Shown here piece by piece: positions 28,746-39,123 of a DNA stretch of 64,000 bases. A model generated the notes under the pieces. That model did no database searches. It was given only the letters and a program-made list of their open reading frames with translations, and had not been told where the DNA came from. The position numbers and the translations under genes are program-made. How positions within the stretch are numbered: the first letter of the stretch is position 1; each line of letters begins with the position of its first letter. Origin of the DNA: Bacteroidota bacterium (lineage in GTDB: Bacteria; Bacteroidota; Bacteroidia; Cytophagales; UBA9547); NCBI GenBank assembly GCA_004293915.1, contig RDZG01000054.1:112515-176514 (forward strand). Reading direction: 5' to 3'.

Positions 28746-30128
28746 TTAAAAGAATTTTTCTTGCAAAACAGCTAAAGCTTTGATTAACAAATGGTTCTCA
28801 ATTACAATAGTTATATTATATTCTGACGAACCTTGAGCAATGGCAGCCACATTGATTCCACTATTTCCTAAAGCCGAGAAAATCTTACCAGCAATACCAG
28901 GCGTATGTTGCATATTTTCGCCAATCATTGCCACAATTGCCATTTCATTTTTGATTCCAATTTTATCAATTTTATTATTTTTTAATTCTTCTTCAAATTC
29001 CACAGAAAGTACTTCGTGTGCTTTTATACTATATTCAGGTGCTATTGCCAACGTAATCGAATGTTCAGACGAAGCTTGAATAATTAAAATCACACTTATT
29101 TTATTTTCTGCCAAAACTTTAAAAATACGTGATGCGGTACCAGCTTTGCCTATCATTCCACTACCTTGTATATTTAAAAGTGTAATGTTTTGAATCGTTG
29201 AGTTGGCTTTAATTGGTTTTGATGGATTTGCCATTTGTGTCCCAATTATTTTTGTGCCTTCAAAAGCTGGGTTGTATAAATTCTTGATTATCACAGGTAT
29301 ATTTTGTGCAAAAGCAGGTTGCAACGATGGCGGATAAATTACTTTTGTATCAAAATTTGATAATTCTTTGGCTTCGGAATAAGTAAGTATGGGTAAACTA
29401 TACGCATTTGCATTTAAACTCGAATCGGTATTGGTTACACCATCTCTGTCGGTATAAATTATAACTTCCGAAGCGTTTAAAATCGAACCCATCAAAGTTG
29501 CAGTCAATGTGCCGCCAGCTTTGCCTAGCGAAGTGCTTTCGCCTTTTGCAGTTGCACCCAAATTGCCAGTCAAAACATATATAATATCTGCATTTGCAAT
29601 GTTTTTTTTTGTTAAACTTGCTGTTGTACCATAATCTATTGAAGCATTTTGATACACATTATCCGTGGCTATAATCTTCTGTGTATCAATATATTCAGAA
29701 TCAAATCCTTTTTGTTTCAAACATTCAGAAACCAAATAAGCCATCATTTTTAGTGGATATGTGCTGATATGGTCTGCCGTACGAGGCGAAAGTTCCCACA
29801 ATAAATAAATGCCATGCAAAATGTCTTCTAAATCATTGAGCATAACTTTTAAGTTTGCTAACACTTTTGCTTGATGTTTTACATCAATAAAATGTTTAAC
29901 AACCAGAAAATGACGTTCTTCTATTTCTGCTAAAAGTGTTTTATACGAATTGTCGCCATCTTTCGATTTTTGAGAAATCAGTTGGAGTTGTTGAGCCACA
30001 TTTTTCATCGAAGAAACAACAACCAAAATATGTTTTTCAGTTTTCTTAGATTGTAAAATATTTTCCAACACACGTTCAAATGAATGAATGTCGTCAAGTG
30101 TGGATTGTCCAAATTTTAAAATTTTCAT
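28746..30128 (-). CDS. lysC: Aspartate kinase (monofunctional, two C-terminal ACT domains)
   Basis: 460 residues. It phosphorylates L-aspartate, the first step to lysine, threonine, methionine and diaminopimelate. Seen: kinase domain (about 1-290) with the VLTGNLGATAKGESTSLG segment and DRDGVTNTDSS, then two ACT regulatory domains (about 315-460; NISVILIIQASSEHSITLAI and INVAAIAQGSSEYNITIVIE). The N-terminal lysine motif is unusual: KFGQS instead of the family's KFGGT. No homoserine dehydrogenase domain follows, so this is the monofunctional form. The ACT domains imply feedback control by an end product, probably Lys or Thr. Confidence 0.92.
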   Translation of the reverse strand: MKILKFGQSTLDDIHSFERVLENILQSKKTEKHILVVVSSMKNVAQQLQLISQKSKDGDNSYKTLLAEIEERHFLVVKHFIDVKHQAKVLANLKVMLNDLEDILHGIYLLWELSPRTADHISTYPLKMMAYLVSECLKQKGFDSEYIDTQKIIATDNVYQNASIDYGTTASLTKKNIANADIIYVLTGNLGATAKGESTSLGKAGGTLTATLMGSILNASEVIIYTDRDGVTNTDSSLNANAYSLPILTYSEAKELSNFDTKVIYPPSLQPAFAQNIPVIIKNLYNPAFEGTKIIGTQMANPSKPIKANSTIQNITLLNIQGSGMIGKAGTASRIFKVLAENKISVILIIQASSEHSITLAIAPEYSIKAHEVLSVEFEEELKNNKIDKIGIKNEMAIVAMIGENMQHTPGIAGKIFSALGNSGINVAAIAQGSSEYNITIVIENHLLIKALAVLQEKFF

Positions 30129-30242
30129 ATTTTATAGAGGCTAAATTTGCGTTTTTATAATTGCAAATTGTATTTTGAAAGCAAAAAAACTATACTTTTT
30201 GTATTCACTTGCAAAACAATAAAAATAAAATCAATTTTTATG

Positions 30243-30274
30243 TTTAAAAAATAGAAAAGTGATGATTACTTTTG
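30243..30274 (+). promoter_or_regulatory. Probable promoter of the VWA-like membrane protein gene
   Basis: TACTTTTG (30267-30274) fits TAnnTTTG. A TTTA element at 30243-30246 lies 20 nt upstream in place of TTTG. The transcript would start near 30281, about 13 nt before the TTG start at 30294. Confidence 0.5.
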
Positions 30275-30293
30275 CATAATTCGCTTTTTTAGA

Positions 30294-32348
30294 TTGAATC
30301 CATTTGTAATCATACTTATTTGTGTTGCAACGGCAAGTTTTTTTACTTGGCTTTTGTATTCGACCCAAAATCCTTGGTCGAAATCAGTCAATTATATTTT
30401 GTCTGCTGTTCGGTTTGTTGCCATTGCTTTATTGGTTTGGATGTTATTGGCACCTGAGCAAAAACAAAATACTGCTTTTAGTGAAAAACCAATTTTTGTT
30501 TTTGCAATCGATAACTCAAAATCTGTGGTTTCTAATGCATCTTCCAAACAACAAACTGATTTAAAATCAAAAATCGCAAACACAGCTCAACAACTTCAAA
30601 AAAATGGATTTGATGTAAAATTTACTGATTTAAAATCCTATAAAAATATAGATTCTATAAACACGTTGAAGTTTAACCAACGAACTACCGATTTGTCAGA
30701 AATTTTAAACAACATTCGTACCGAATTTGATGGGCAAAATTTGGCTGGAACACTTTTGGTTTCTGATGGAATTTTTAATTTGGGTAGTTCGCCATTGTAC
30801 GAAAATTATACTTTTCCTATTTACACACTTGGATTTGGAGATACCATAAAAAGGCAGGATTTAGCCATTAAAACTGTCAAATACAATCGAATTGTAACAA
30901 ATGGAAATAAGTTTCCTATTGTTGCAGAAATCAAAAATATTGGATTCTCGAATCAAAATATAGAAATCAAATTAATTCAAAATAACCAGATAATAGCTAC
31001 TAAAACCATAAAATTTGCTACAAATGAATCACTCAAAGAAGTCGAATTTTTGGCAACTGCATCAGGAGATAAAATTTTGCATTATACCATCGAAATTTCA
31101 CCAATTAAAAATGAAAATACTTTTAAAAACAACATACAGCATATATATATAGAAGTAATAGATTCAAAAACAGAAATTTTGATAATTGCAGCCGCTCCAC
31201 ATCCCGATTTGAAGGCATTGCAAGCTGCGTTGAGCCAAAATCAAGAATATGCTACTACTTTATTTATTCCTGAAATTTCGGTTTGGGCTGATAAAAAGTA
31301 TGATTTAGTTATTTTTCATCAAATACCAAATTCGATTGGAATAGGAAATAATTATATTGAAAAAATAAAAAAACTTGAAATCCCACAATGGTATTTTGTT
31401 GGAAACCAGACTAATATTGGACTTTTATCACAAGCATTGAATGGTTTTCGGATTATGAGTAGCTTCCAACAAGATAAAGTTCAAGGCGATTTTTCTGCAA
31501 CTTTCGAAAAATTTTCGTTTGAGCAAGATTTAAAACCTCGTTTTGCTAGTTTTCCACCACTTTTGGTGCCTTTTGGAGAATATAATATGCCAAGTTGGGA
31601 AACAATTTTAGTTCAAAAAGTAGGTAGTGTACTAACAAATAAACCTATTTTGAGTATAAATTCGAGCCAAAATCCGAGTCAAGCCGTATGGATAGGTGAG
31701 GGACTTTGGCAATGGCGAATGATTGAAAATGCAACAAATTCAAATACAGCCGCTTTTGATCAGTTGATTTTAAAAACTTCACTGTTATTAGTTTCAAAAA
31801 AAGACAAACGAAAATTTCGATTTTCTCCAGTTGTGCCTCAATTCGATAGCAATCAACCTACTCAATTCGAAACTGAGTGTCTGAACGATATTTTTGAAAA
31901 AATCACTGGCAATGAAATCTCGCTTACACTCACACATGAATCAAAAAAGAAATACGATTTTATGTTTACAAACACTAATGCAAATCCTGTTTTTGAGACT
32001 AACGGTTTGCCACAAGGAGTTTACACGTTTTTTGCTAAGACAAAGATTAATAATAAAGAAGAAATTGCTCAAGGTAGTTTTAGTATTTCTGAAACCGATT
32101 TTGAGTTTATCAATACGCTAGCTGATTTTGAACTATTAAAAAAGCTTTCTACTTCTACAAATGCAAAATATATTGACGTAAATTCTATTATAGATTTTGA
32201 AGGAAGTATAATTAAAAATAAAAAAAGTGATATTTTGCATTATATCGAAAGTTATCAGGAAGTTATAAATTTTAAGATGCTATTTTTATTACTCTTATTA
32301 TTGCTTTTCTTGGAGTGGGTTAGTAGAAAATATTTAGGAAAACAATAA
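30294..32348 (+). CDS. VWA-like domain membrane protein
   Basis: 684 residues. Two N-terminal membrane segments (about 4-22 and 33-53) are followed by a von Willebrand A-like region with a MIDAS-like DxSxS (D73-N-S75-K-S77) and the typical GTLLVSDG strand. Then come Ig-like strands, a PHPDLKALQAAL region resembling a class I glutamine-amidotransferase-like fold, and a C-terminal Leu-rich membrane segment (about 664-677). The layout resembles the large Bacteroidota VWA membrane proteins often annotated near MoxR/BatA systems, but none of those partners is adjacent. The start is TTG, chosen because the first TM begins directly after it. Function is unknown. Confidence 0.7.
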   Translation: MNPFVIILICVATASFFTWLLYSTQNPWSKSVNYILSAVRFVAIALLVWMLLAPEQKQNTAFSEKPIFVFAIDNSKSVVSNASSKQQTDLKSKIANTAQQLQKNGFDVKFTDLKSYKNIDSINTLKFNQRTTDLSEILNNIRTEFDGQNLAGTLLVSDGIFNLGSSPLYENYTFPIYTLGFGDTIKRQDLAIKTVKYNRIVTNGNKFPIVAEIKNIGFSNQNIEIKLIQNNQIIATKTIKFATNESLKEVEFLATASGDKILHYTIEISPIKNENTFKNNIQHIYIEVIDSKTEILIIAAAPHPDLKALQAALSQNQEYATTLFIPEISVWADKKYDLVIFHQIPNSIGIGNNYIEKIKKLEIPQWYFVGNQTNIGLLSQALNGFRIMSSFQQDKVQGDFSATFEKFSFEQDLKPRFASFPPLLVPFGEYNMPSWETILVQKVGSVLTNKPILSINSSQNPSQAVWIGEGLWQWRMIENATNSNTAAFDQLILKTSLLLVSKKDKRKFRFSPVVPQFDSNQPTQFETECLNDIFEKITGNEISLTLTHESKKKYDFMFTNTNANPVFETNGLPQGVYTFFAKTKINNKEEIAQGSFSISETDFEFINTLADFELLKKLSTSTNAKYIDVNSIIDFEGSIIKNKKSDILHYIESYQEVINFKMLFLLLLLLLFLEWVSRKYLGKQ

Positions 32349-32472
32349 AAATAATACATCAAATTTTGTTTATTTTAAAATTTCAATAATCTTTACATCA
32401 CTTTTTGTTATTTATAATTAATATTTTTAAAAAATGAATAGAATAACAACATTTTAAGCAATTACCAACGTT

Positions 32473-34179
32473 ATGATGAAAAAAATACATATACTAACAC
32501 TTATTTCACTAGCATTCTTATTTATTACTTCATGTATTAAAGAGGCTATAAACTTACCTAAAAAATTCGATACAATTAATAGTAAAACTGGCATTCCATT
32601 GGTTGATGCGGATGTTTCGCTTGCAAGTACAATCAATAAATTTACATCAGTAGAAGTAAATAGCGAAGGTTTTTATGAAATGGTTATTAAGCCAGATAAA
32701 TTTGATTTTATAACTGCTGAAAATTTAATTAAACTTCCAAACCCACTTGTAAATAGCTCAGTAGTTGGTACTTCTCCAGAAGCTCCAGTTACTGGCTCTC
32801 AAAGTACTATTACTTTTAGCACCTCTGTTGGTGTAGATTTTACATCGGCAAGCGTACTCTCTGCCCCAGGTACAGATCTTAAAAAAGTGTTTTTTAAAGC
32901 TGGAAATATAAAAATTAATTTATCGCATACTTATGGAGGTAGGACACTAAATCCTGTTTCTATTCGTTTTTCAAGTATTAAATCTACTTCTGATAATTCT
33001 ATTTTAGTATTAACCGTTCCATCCGCAATTGCTAGCAACACTTCAACTGAATTTACTGGCGATTTGAATGGCTACCATATGGATTTATCATCTGGTTCTT
33101 CTATTCCTATTGAAGTATCTGCTACAATTACAAGTGGAAATGCTACTACAGGCGGGATTTCTTTGTCAAATTTTAGTATTGATAATTTGGGTTGGAAACG
33201 TATTGAAGGCAAATTTGGCAATATGCAAATTCCATTAGTTGAAAATGGTACACAACAGATTTATAAATTTGGCGTTTCTCCATTTAGCTCAAATACTGAT
33301 AATAATAGCCCAACTGTTGGTCCAACATTGGATTTTCTTTTCGTAAATCCTAGCTTAAAAATTACATTCTTGAGTGAGTTTGGAACGAGTAGTTCTGTAA
33401 TTTTAGATCCTCTAAAAGGTTTGAGCGAAGATGGCTCTAGAGTTACTTCAAGTGTTGATGGCGTAGTTTTGCAAATCGGAAGACCAAATGATCCGTATCC
33501 TAGTAGTTTTACAATCACACCTAAAGATGAGATTAATACAATCACAGGTTCTACTTTAAATCCATTATTAAAGCCAGGTCCATCAACTTTAAATTATGGT
33601 TTAGTTCTCTCAATCACTGGTACTTCTTCTGTTACAGACTTTATACATGATGATAGTAAAATATCTGCAAAATCAGAATTACGTTTGCCATTTCATGGAA
33701 GAGGTAAGTTTTTTAACTTGCAAACTGATGTAGCTTATCCCGGTGCATCAGAAGGAACTGGTAAATTTAATCTTACAGATAGTATTTCGGCAAGTGTAGA
33801 ATCTGCATTATTTATTTTGAAAGCTACAAATTCTATTCCTATTGCTTTTGAAATTAGCATTCAGTTTTTAGATGAAAATAAAGTATTTATAGACGAAATA
33901 AGTTCTGGAGTAAATGTGCCTGCTGTAAAAGTTGATGGGGCAGATATTGATGCAACTACACTTAGATCAAATGCTTCGAAATTCAGTTCTACAACTTCAG
34001 AAATCGATAGGGGTAGATTTGATGTGATTAATTCCAAGTGTAAATTTGTTAGGCTAAAGGCTCGTCCCCAAACTACTGGATATGATAAAAGTAGTACTAA
34101 TTTTGTAAAAATTTTCCCAACAGACAAGTTGAATATTCAAATGTCTGTGATTGCAAAAACTAAAATTGAACAAAAATAA
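32473..34179 (+). CDS. Putative lipoprotein of unknown function, first gene of an outer-membrane operon
   Basis: 568 residues with a lipoprotein signal peptide (MMKKIHILTLISLAFLFITS, then Cys21 as lipobox Cys). The rest is beta-rich and Ser/Thr-rich, with repeated strands and no recognised domain. The next gene starts directly after the stop codon (TTG at 34180, or GTG at 34204), and an OmpA-type gene follows, so the three are probably one transcript. I infer outer-membrane anchoring and a role with the DUF5723-like barrel. No catalytic motif was seen. Confidence 0.7.
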   Translation: MMKKIHILTLISLAFLFITSCIKEAINLPKKFDTINSKTGIPLVDADVSLASTINKFTSVEVNSEGFYEMVIKPDKFDFITAENLIKLPNPLVNSSVVGTSPEAPVTGSQSTITFSTSVGVDFTSASVLSAPGTDLKKVFFKAGNIKINLSHTYGGRTLNPVSIRFSSIKSTSDNSILVLTVPSAIASNTSTEFTGDLNGYHMDLSSGSSIPIEVSATITSGNATTGGISLSNFSIDNLGWKRIEGKFGNMQIPLVENGTQQIYKFGVSPFSSNTDNNSPTVGPTLDFLFVNPSLKITFLSEFGTSSSVILDPLKGLSEDGSRVTSSVDGVVLQIGRPNDPYPSSFTITPKDEINTITGSTLNPLLKPGPSTLNYGLVLSITGTSSVTDFIHDDSKISAKSELRLPFHGRGKFFNLQTDVAYPGASEGTGKFNLTDSISASVESALFILKATNSIPIAFEISIQFLDENKVFIDEISSGVNVPAVKVDGADIDATTLRSNASKFSSTTSEIDRGRFDVINSKCKFVRLKARPQTTGYDKSSTNFVKIFPTDKLNIQMSVIAKTKIEQK

Positions 34180-34203
34180 TTGTTAATACAAAAAAACTAT
34201 TCT

Positions 34204-35583
34204 GTGAAAAAAATATTACACCTATTTTTGAGCTTAACTTTTTTTAGCTCATTTGCTCAATCTGAGTTCACACTCGGTATGATGGAGCATGTATATCAAT
34301 CGTCATACATCAACATGACAGCAAAACCATCGCATAAAGTAAGTATTGGGTTGCCAGGCATGTCATCTGTTTATGCTGGCTTTGCATTTACTGGACTTAA
34401 AGTGGAAGATTTATATAAAGTATTGCCAAATGGAGAAACACGGTGGGATGTGGCAAATATTAAATCAAAGCTAACATCCAATACTATGGTTTTTGGTTCT
34501 GCTTCTACTGATATTTTTCATTTTAGACTAAAAGCTAGAAACACCTTTTTATCGTTTCATATCAGAAGTGTGTTTTCAAGTTATTTGGGATTACCATCTG
34601 CTTTAGGCTTAGCTATTACTGGCGAAAATGTTGATGTAAATAATAAACCTAAAAATTGGGATTTAGCTGGACTTAGTGCTGATGTAACCCATTATAATGA
34701 ATATGCATTTGGGTTATCAACTACATTAAAAAAGTTTTCTTATGGTTTTAGAGTAAAGTTTTTGCAAGGCTTGTCAAACATTTCAACAGAAAGTAATAAT
34801 CCGAGTATCAATTTCAACGACCAATTTCATGTAAGAGGTGGTGGATACATTAGAGCTAACATATCCTCACCAACTGATACAACTAATAGTGTGCCAACTG
34901 GTTATAACGAAAAAGATTATTTTACAAATTTTGATAATAAAGGATTTGCTACAGACTTGTCTTTGGCATATAAATTTAATCAAAAATTAACTTTTGCTCT
35001 TTCTGTTAATGATATTGGTTTTATAAGTTGGAGTACAAATGGAAGAACAGAAGAAATAAATGCTAATGTGTCTTTTACTGGTATTAAAAGCATCGACCCT
35101 CTTTTAAGTGGACAGAATATTGATTCATTGAAATATAAACTTGATTTTAACGCAGTTAGAGGAAAAATTGATTCATATTCTAAATTTCTAATTCCCAATT
35201 TATATTTTATTGCAAAATATGATATTACACCACGTTGGTCTGTATCTGCAACCATGTTTGCACAAAAATACCATGCCATACGCTTAGGTATTTCTGCTGG
35301 TACACAATTAAAACTTGGTAATTTGTTGAGCTTAGCAGGGAATATTAAATACCAATATACTGCTGTTAATTTAGGTTTTGGATTCGTGTTTAAGCCTGGT
35401 CCTTTTCAAATATATGTAGCAACTGATAATATTCCATTAAGTATACAATCATTCAAAGATGAAGACACAGGTAGTTTTGCTGGGTTAGCACCATTAAGCA
35501 CAAATCAATTTAATATCAGAACAGGTATTAATTTAGTATTTGGCAAAGAGCGAGTACCACAAGCACAACCAGTAAGTTATTAA
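34204..35583 (+). CDS. DUF5723-like outer-membrane beta-barrel protein
   Basis: I chose the GTG at 34204. From there the protein reads MKKILHLFLSLTFFSSFAQ, a clean signal peptide. The longer TTG frame from 34180 adds 8 polar residues before it. The mature part (about 440 residues) is an amphipathic-strand barrel with many Gly/Tyr/Phe residues and an early SYINMTAKPSHKVSIGLPG segment typical of DUF5723/PorV-like proteins. It ends in strands with NQFNIRTGINLVFG. It lies between a lipoprotein gene and an OmpA/PD40 gene. Its role in the outer membrane is unknown. Confidence 0.75.
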   Translation: MKKILHLFLSLTFFSSFAQSEFTLGMMEHVYQSSYINMTAKPSHKVSIGLPGMSSVYAGFAFTGLKVEDLYKVLPNGETRWDVANIKSKLTSNTMVFGSASTDIFHFRLKARNTFLSFHIRSVFSSYLGLPSALGLAITGENVDVNNKPKNWDLAGLSADVTHYNEYAFGLSTTLKKFSYGFRVKFLQGLSNISTESNNPSINFNDQFHVRGGGYIRANISSPTDTTNSVPTGYNEKDYFTNFDNKGFATDLSLAYKFNQKLTFALSVNDIGFISWSTNGRTEEINANVSFTGIKSIDPLLSGQNIDSLKYKLDFNAVRGKIDSYSKFLIPNLYFIAKYDITPRWSVSATMFAQKYHAIRLGISAGTQLKLGNLLSLAGNIKYQYTAVNLGFGFVFKPGPFQIYVATDNIPLSIQSFKDEDTGSFAGLAPLSTNQFNIRTGINLVFGKERVPQAQPVSY

Positions 35584-35611
35584 TTTATAAAATATTTATA
35601 TTCAATTAGTT

Positions 35612-37732
35612 ATGAAAAAAACTGCATATTTAATCATTTTTTGTTTGCTAAGTTTTTTAAACGTTTTTTCACAAAATGGAGTAGGTTTTGTACCAGTAAA
35701 TTTGGGTGTTAATGTAAATACTTCTGAGTATGATGAGTATAATGCTGTTCTTTCTCCTGATGGAAAACAATTATATTTTAATCGTAAAAATCACCCAGAA
35801 AACAATTATGGCGTAAACGATTCGGAAGATGTTTGGTATAGTGAAATGCAAGATGATGGCACATGGTCAAAAGCTCGCCATTTGTCAAATTATATTAATT
35901 CTGGTCGATATAATGCCGTTTTAGCTATTTCTACAGATGGACGTTTGTTCATTAACGGTTGGCATACAAAAGGTGGTATACGATATAAAAATGGTATTAC
36001 TATTACAAAAAGAGTAGGCGAAGAATTATCCGACCCAGAAAAAATGAAAGTTAGAGCTTTGCGAAGAATTAGCGAAGGACGCAATTTTAATATGACATTA
36101 AATAAAGACGCTACAAAAATGATAATTGCTTGTACAAAAGCTTTTAATCGTAAAAAACTTTACTTAAGATATTCTGAAAGTAAAATGAATGCCAACAAAT
36201 GGACAAAACCTAAAAAATTAGAAGGTGGAATAAATGATATAAAAATGAACGAAGCTCCTTCTTTGTCTCCCGATGATAAGATTTTGTATTTTTCATCTAA
36301 AAGAGAAGGTGGTAAAGGTGGTTTTGATATTTACAAATCAAGTCTAACTGGACAAAACTGGCTTACTGATTTCACAGATCCTGTTTTGGCTTTTCCTGAT
36401 ACGGTTACAAGTCCAGAATACGAATCGTATTTTAAAGTTGTAGGAAATGGCAATTTTGCTTATTTCACTTCTACAAAAGGTAGTTTGGGTGGTGCTGATA
36501 TTTTTAAAGTTAAAATAAAAGAAGATAGACCATATATTTTAATGACTGGGTATGTTGTAAATGCCAATACTGGCGAAAAAATGACAAACCTGAAAGATTA
36601 TAAAATCATGGTAAACGAAAAATATGCAGATTCTTTAAAAATCAATTATGATTCTGCAAAATATCAATTGAAATTACCTTTTGCTAAAAAATATAATATT
36701 AAAGCAGTTGTTAAAAACTACACTTCTATTCCTGTTGTTTATGATGCAACTAAAATAAATGAATTTAGAGAAGTGAAACAAGATTTGGCACTAATGCCAT
36801 GGTCTTATGTATTGGTTTCTGGTACATTTATTGACAAAGCATCAGGATTGCTGATTCCTGGAACTGCAAATCCAAAGCTTATTGTAAATGGTGTTGAAAA
36901 CGATACTGCAAAAATTGATTTAGGTACTTCTTCTTATGCAATCAAATTACCTCATGGTAAAGATTATACTTTGGGTGTAAAAGCTGTAAAATATAATCCA
37001 ATTACCGATACCTTATCGTTGTCTAAAGTTAAATCTTATCAAGAAATAACCAAGCCTTTGTTTGCAGATAAAATTCCAGATCCAATTGCAGTTGTTACAG
37101 TTGCTTCAAAAGCGATCATAACAGGAAAGGTAATTGACAAGAAAACGGGCAAACCATTAGCCTCGGATGTAGTTTACAGTGTTTTAGTTGATGGTAGATC
37201 AGATATTCCAATCTCTTTAAACCCTGCAACAGCAGAATATACAATTGAAGCTCCTCCAAGTGCAACTTATGTTTTGAGTGCAAAAGCAGAAAAATACTAT
37301 CCAATCTCTGAAGTTGTGGATTTAACCAAAGAAAAAGGAAATATTAAATTTATTAAAGACTTAATTGTAGCTCCAATCGAAGTTGGACAAACGATACGAA
37401 TTAATAATATTTATTTTGAAACAGGTAAGGCTGTTTTGAAACCAGCTTCTTTTCCAGAGCTTGATAAATTAACTAAATTCTTGAAAGATAACCCTACTAT
37501 TGTTGTAGAAGTTGTTGGACATACAGACAATGTTGGTAAGCCAGATAAAAACTTACAATTGTCTAGATGGAGAGCAAGGGCTGTAGAGCAATATTTAGAA
37601 AAAAATGGTGTAGCAGCTAATAATGTGAGTTTCAATGGTTTTGGATCTACAAAACCAATTGCAAATAACAAAACTCCTGCAGGTAAAGCACAAAACAGAA
37701 GGGTGGAGTTTGTAATTAAAGGAGTAAATTAA
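35612..37732 (+). CDS. OmpA-family protein with PD40 beta-propeller repeats
   Basis: 706 residues with a signal peptide (MKKTAYLIIFCLLSFLNVFS). PD40/WD40-like repeats follow (NAVLSPDGKQLYF near residue 45; APSLSPDDKILYF near 215, followed by GGFDIYKS). Next come two or three carboxypeptidase-regulatory-like beta domains (about 310-580; GKVIDKKTGKPL), and a C-terminal OmpA peptidoglycan-binding domain (about 590-706; NNIYFETGKAVLKP, VVEVVGHTDNVG, LSRWRARAVEQYL, QNRRVEFVIKG). It probably tethers an outer-membrane assembly to peptidoglycan. The architecture recalls PorE of the T9SS, but the N-terminal TPR region is not evident, so I do not assign that name. A strong terminator follows. Confidence 0.85.
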   Translation: MKKTAYLIIFCLLSFLNVFSQNGVGFVPVNLGVNVNTSEYDEYNAVLSPDGKQLYFNRKNHPENNYGVNDSEDVWYSEMQDDGTWSKARHLSNYINSGRYNAVLAISTDGRLFINGWHTKGGIRYKNGITITKRVGEELSDPEKMKVRALRRISEGRNFNMTLNKDATKMIIACTKAFNRKKLYLRYSESKMNANKWTKPKKLEGGINDIKMNEAPSLSPDDKILYFSSKREGGKGGFDIYKSSLTGQNWLTDFTDPVLAFPDTVTSPEYESYFKVVGNGNFAYFTSTKGSLGGADIFKVKIKEDRPYILMTGYVVNANTGEKMTNLKDYKIMVNEKYADSLKINYDSAKYQLKLPFAKKYNIKAVVKNYTSIPVVYDATKINEFREVKQDLALMPWSYVLVSGTFIDKASGLLIPGTANPKLIVNGVENDTAKIDLGTSSYAIKLPHGKDYTLGVKAVKYNPITDTLSLSKVKSYQEITKPLFADKIPDPIAVVTVASKAIITGKVIDKKTGKPLASDVVYSVLVDGRSDIPISLNPATAEYTIEAPPSATYVLSAKAEKYYPISEVVDLTKEKGNIKFIKDLIVAPIEVGQTIRINNIYFETGKAVLKPASFPELDKLTKFLKDNPTIVVEVVGHTDNVGKPDKNLQLSRWRARAVEQYLEKNGVAANNVSFNGFGSTKPIANNKTPAGKAQNRRVEFVIKGVN

Positions 37733-37750
37733 TTATATTTTTGAATCATT

Positions 37751-37790
37751 AAAAGGCATACAAGAGCGTTCTTGTATGCCTTTTTGTTTA
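37751..37790 (+). terminator. Rho-independent terminator after the OmpA/PD40 gene
   Basis: A perfect 15-bp stem (AAAAGGCATACAAGA, 37751-37765, with its complement at 37770-37784) has a GCGT loop and a following T-rich tail, 18 nt after the stop codon. Confidence 0.9.
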
Positions 37791-37812
37791 GTTTAATTTT
37801 AAAATCATTAGT

Positions 37813-39024
37813 TTGATATACGATATTATTATTATTGGAGGTGGAGCCTCAGGTTTTTTTTCTGGTATATCAATCAAAGATAGATTGCCTAATTCATCGG
37901 TACTTATTCTTGAAAAAACGAATAAATTATTGTCAAAAGTTAAAGTTTCTGGGGGTGGAAGATGTAATGTAACCCATGATTGTTTGGAGAGTAACAAACT
38001 TTTAGAAAATTATCCTAGAGGAAAAGAAGAATTAGAATCCATTTTTAGGCAATTTGGAGTTAAAGAAACTATTGAGTGGTTTAAAAATAAAGGAGTAAAA
38101 CTCAAAATAGAGTCCGATGGACGAATGTTTCCTGAATCTAATAATTCGCAAACCATCATTGATTGTTTTTTAGTTGAATCAAAAAAGCTAAAAATTGATA
38201 TTGAGATGGGAGTAACTATCACTTCGATTAACAAAGAAAAAGAAATTTTTAGTTTGCAAACTATCGATAACCAGTACTTTTCAAAATGTGTTGTTGTGGC
38301 AACAGGTGGAAGTAATAAAATGGATGGTTATGCGTTTTTGCAACCGTTAGGAATTACAATACTTGACCCAATCCCATCATTATTTACATTTAATGATAAA
38401 AATCTTTTCTTTAAACATCTTGCAGGAGTATCTGTGCCAAATGCAAAAGTTGAAATCCATAATGCTGATTTTTGTTTTAGTGGACCACTTTTAATCACGC
38501 ATTGGGGTTTTAGCGGACCTGCAATTTTAAAACTATCTGCATTTGCTGCAAAGCACTTATTCGATAAAAAATACACTTTTAAAATAAAAATTTGTTGGAA
38601 TTGTACATTAAATTCAGACGATTATAGCTTAGAATTAGAACGTTTTAAAATTAAAAATCCTAAAAAGAATATCTATTCCAATCCCTTGTTTGATATTCCA
38701 AAACGATTATGGGAACAGTTATGTCAAATTTCTGGGATTGAACCCATTAGAAATTGGTCTGAAATTGGAAATAAAAAATCTAATGCATTATTAAAAAACC
38801 TTTTACAATCCGAATTTGAGATAAGTGGAAAAACCACATTTAAAGAAGAATTTGTAACTTGTGGAGGAATTGAAATGTCGCAACTTAACACTAATACTCT
38901 TCAGCATAAAACAATAAAAAAACTCTTTTTTTGTGGCGAAATATTAAATATTGATGGTATTACAGGCGGGTTTAATTTTCAATCTGCTTGGAGTACAGCT
39001 TGGGTGGTTTCTCAATCTGTTTAG
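37813..39024 (+). CDS. HI0933/BaiN-family flavoprotein (NAD(P)/FAD-dependent oxidoreductase)
   Basis: 403 residues. An FAD-binding GGGASG motif (residues 8-13) is followed by the family signature KVSGGGRCNVTH, a VVATGG segment near the middle and a C-terminal LFFCGEILNIDGITGGFNFQ-type region that completes the FAD site. The family is widespread and mostly unassigned; BaiN-type members act on bile acid intermediates, but nothing here points to that substrate. The start is TTG at 37813, immediately before the first strand. It follows a terminator and so has its own promoter. Confidence 0.9.
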   Translation: MIYDIIIIGGGASGFFSGISIKDRLPNSSVLILEKTNKLLSKVKVSGGGRCNVTHDCLESNKLLENYPRGKEELESIFRQFGVKETIEWFKNKGVKLKIESDGRMFPESNNSQTIIDCFLVESKKLKIDIEMGVTITSINKEKEIFSLQTIDNQYFSKCVVVATGGSNKMDGYAFLQPLGITILDPIPSLFTFNDKNLFFKHLAGVSVPNAKVEIHNADFCFSGPLLITHWGFSGPAILKLSAFAAKHLFDKKYTFKIKICWNCTLNSDDYSLELERFKIKNPKKNIYSNPLFDIPKRLWEQLCQISGIEPIRNWSEIGNKKSNALLKNLLQSEFEISGKTTFKEEFVTCGGIEMSQLNTNTLQHKTIKKLFFCGEILNIDGITGGFNFQSAWSTAWVVSQSV

Positions 39025-39123
39025 CTTTTCTTAGCAAAATCTAATTTTTTATTGGTTTTTTTACGAAATGAGGTTACAATTCAATAGTATAAAGTATAAA
39101 TGTTTAATAATAAAATATTTAGT

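Noticed and set aside
34180..34203. TTG start of the DUF5723-like gene
   Set aside because: The GTG eight codons later begins a canonical signal peptide.
35612..37732. Assignment as PorE
   Set aside because: PD40, regulatory-like and OmpA domains fit, but the N-terminal TPR region is not evident, so the name was not used.
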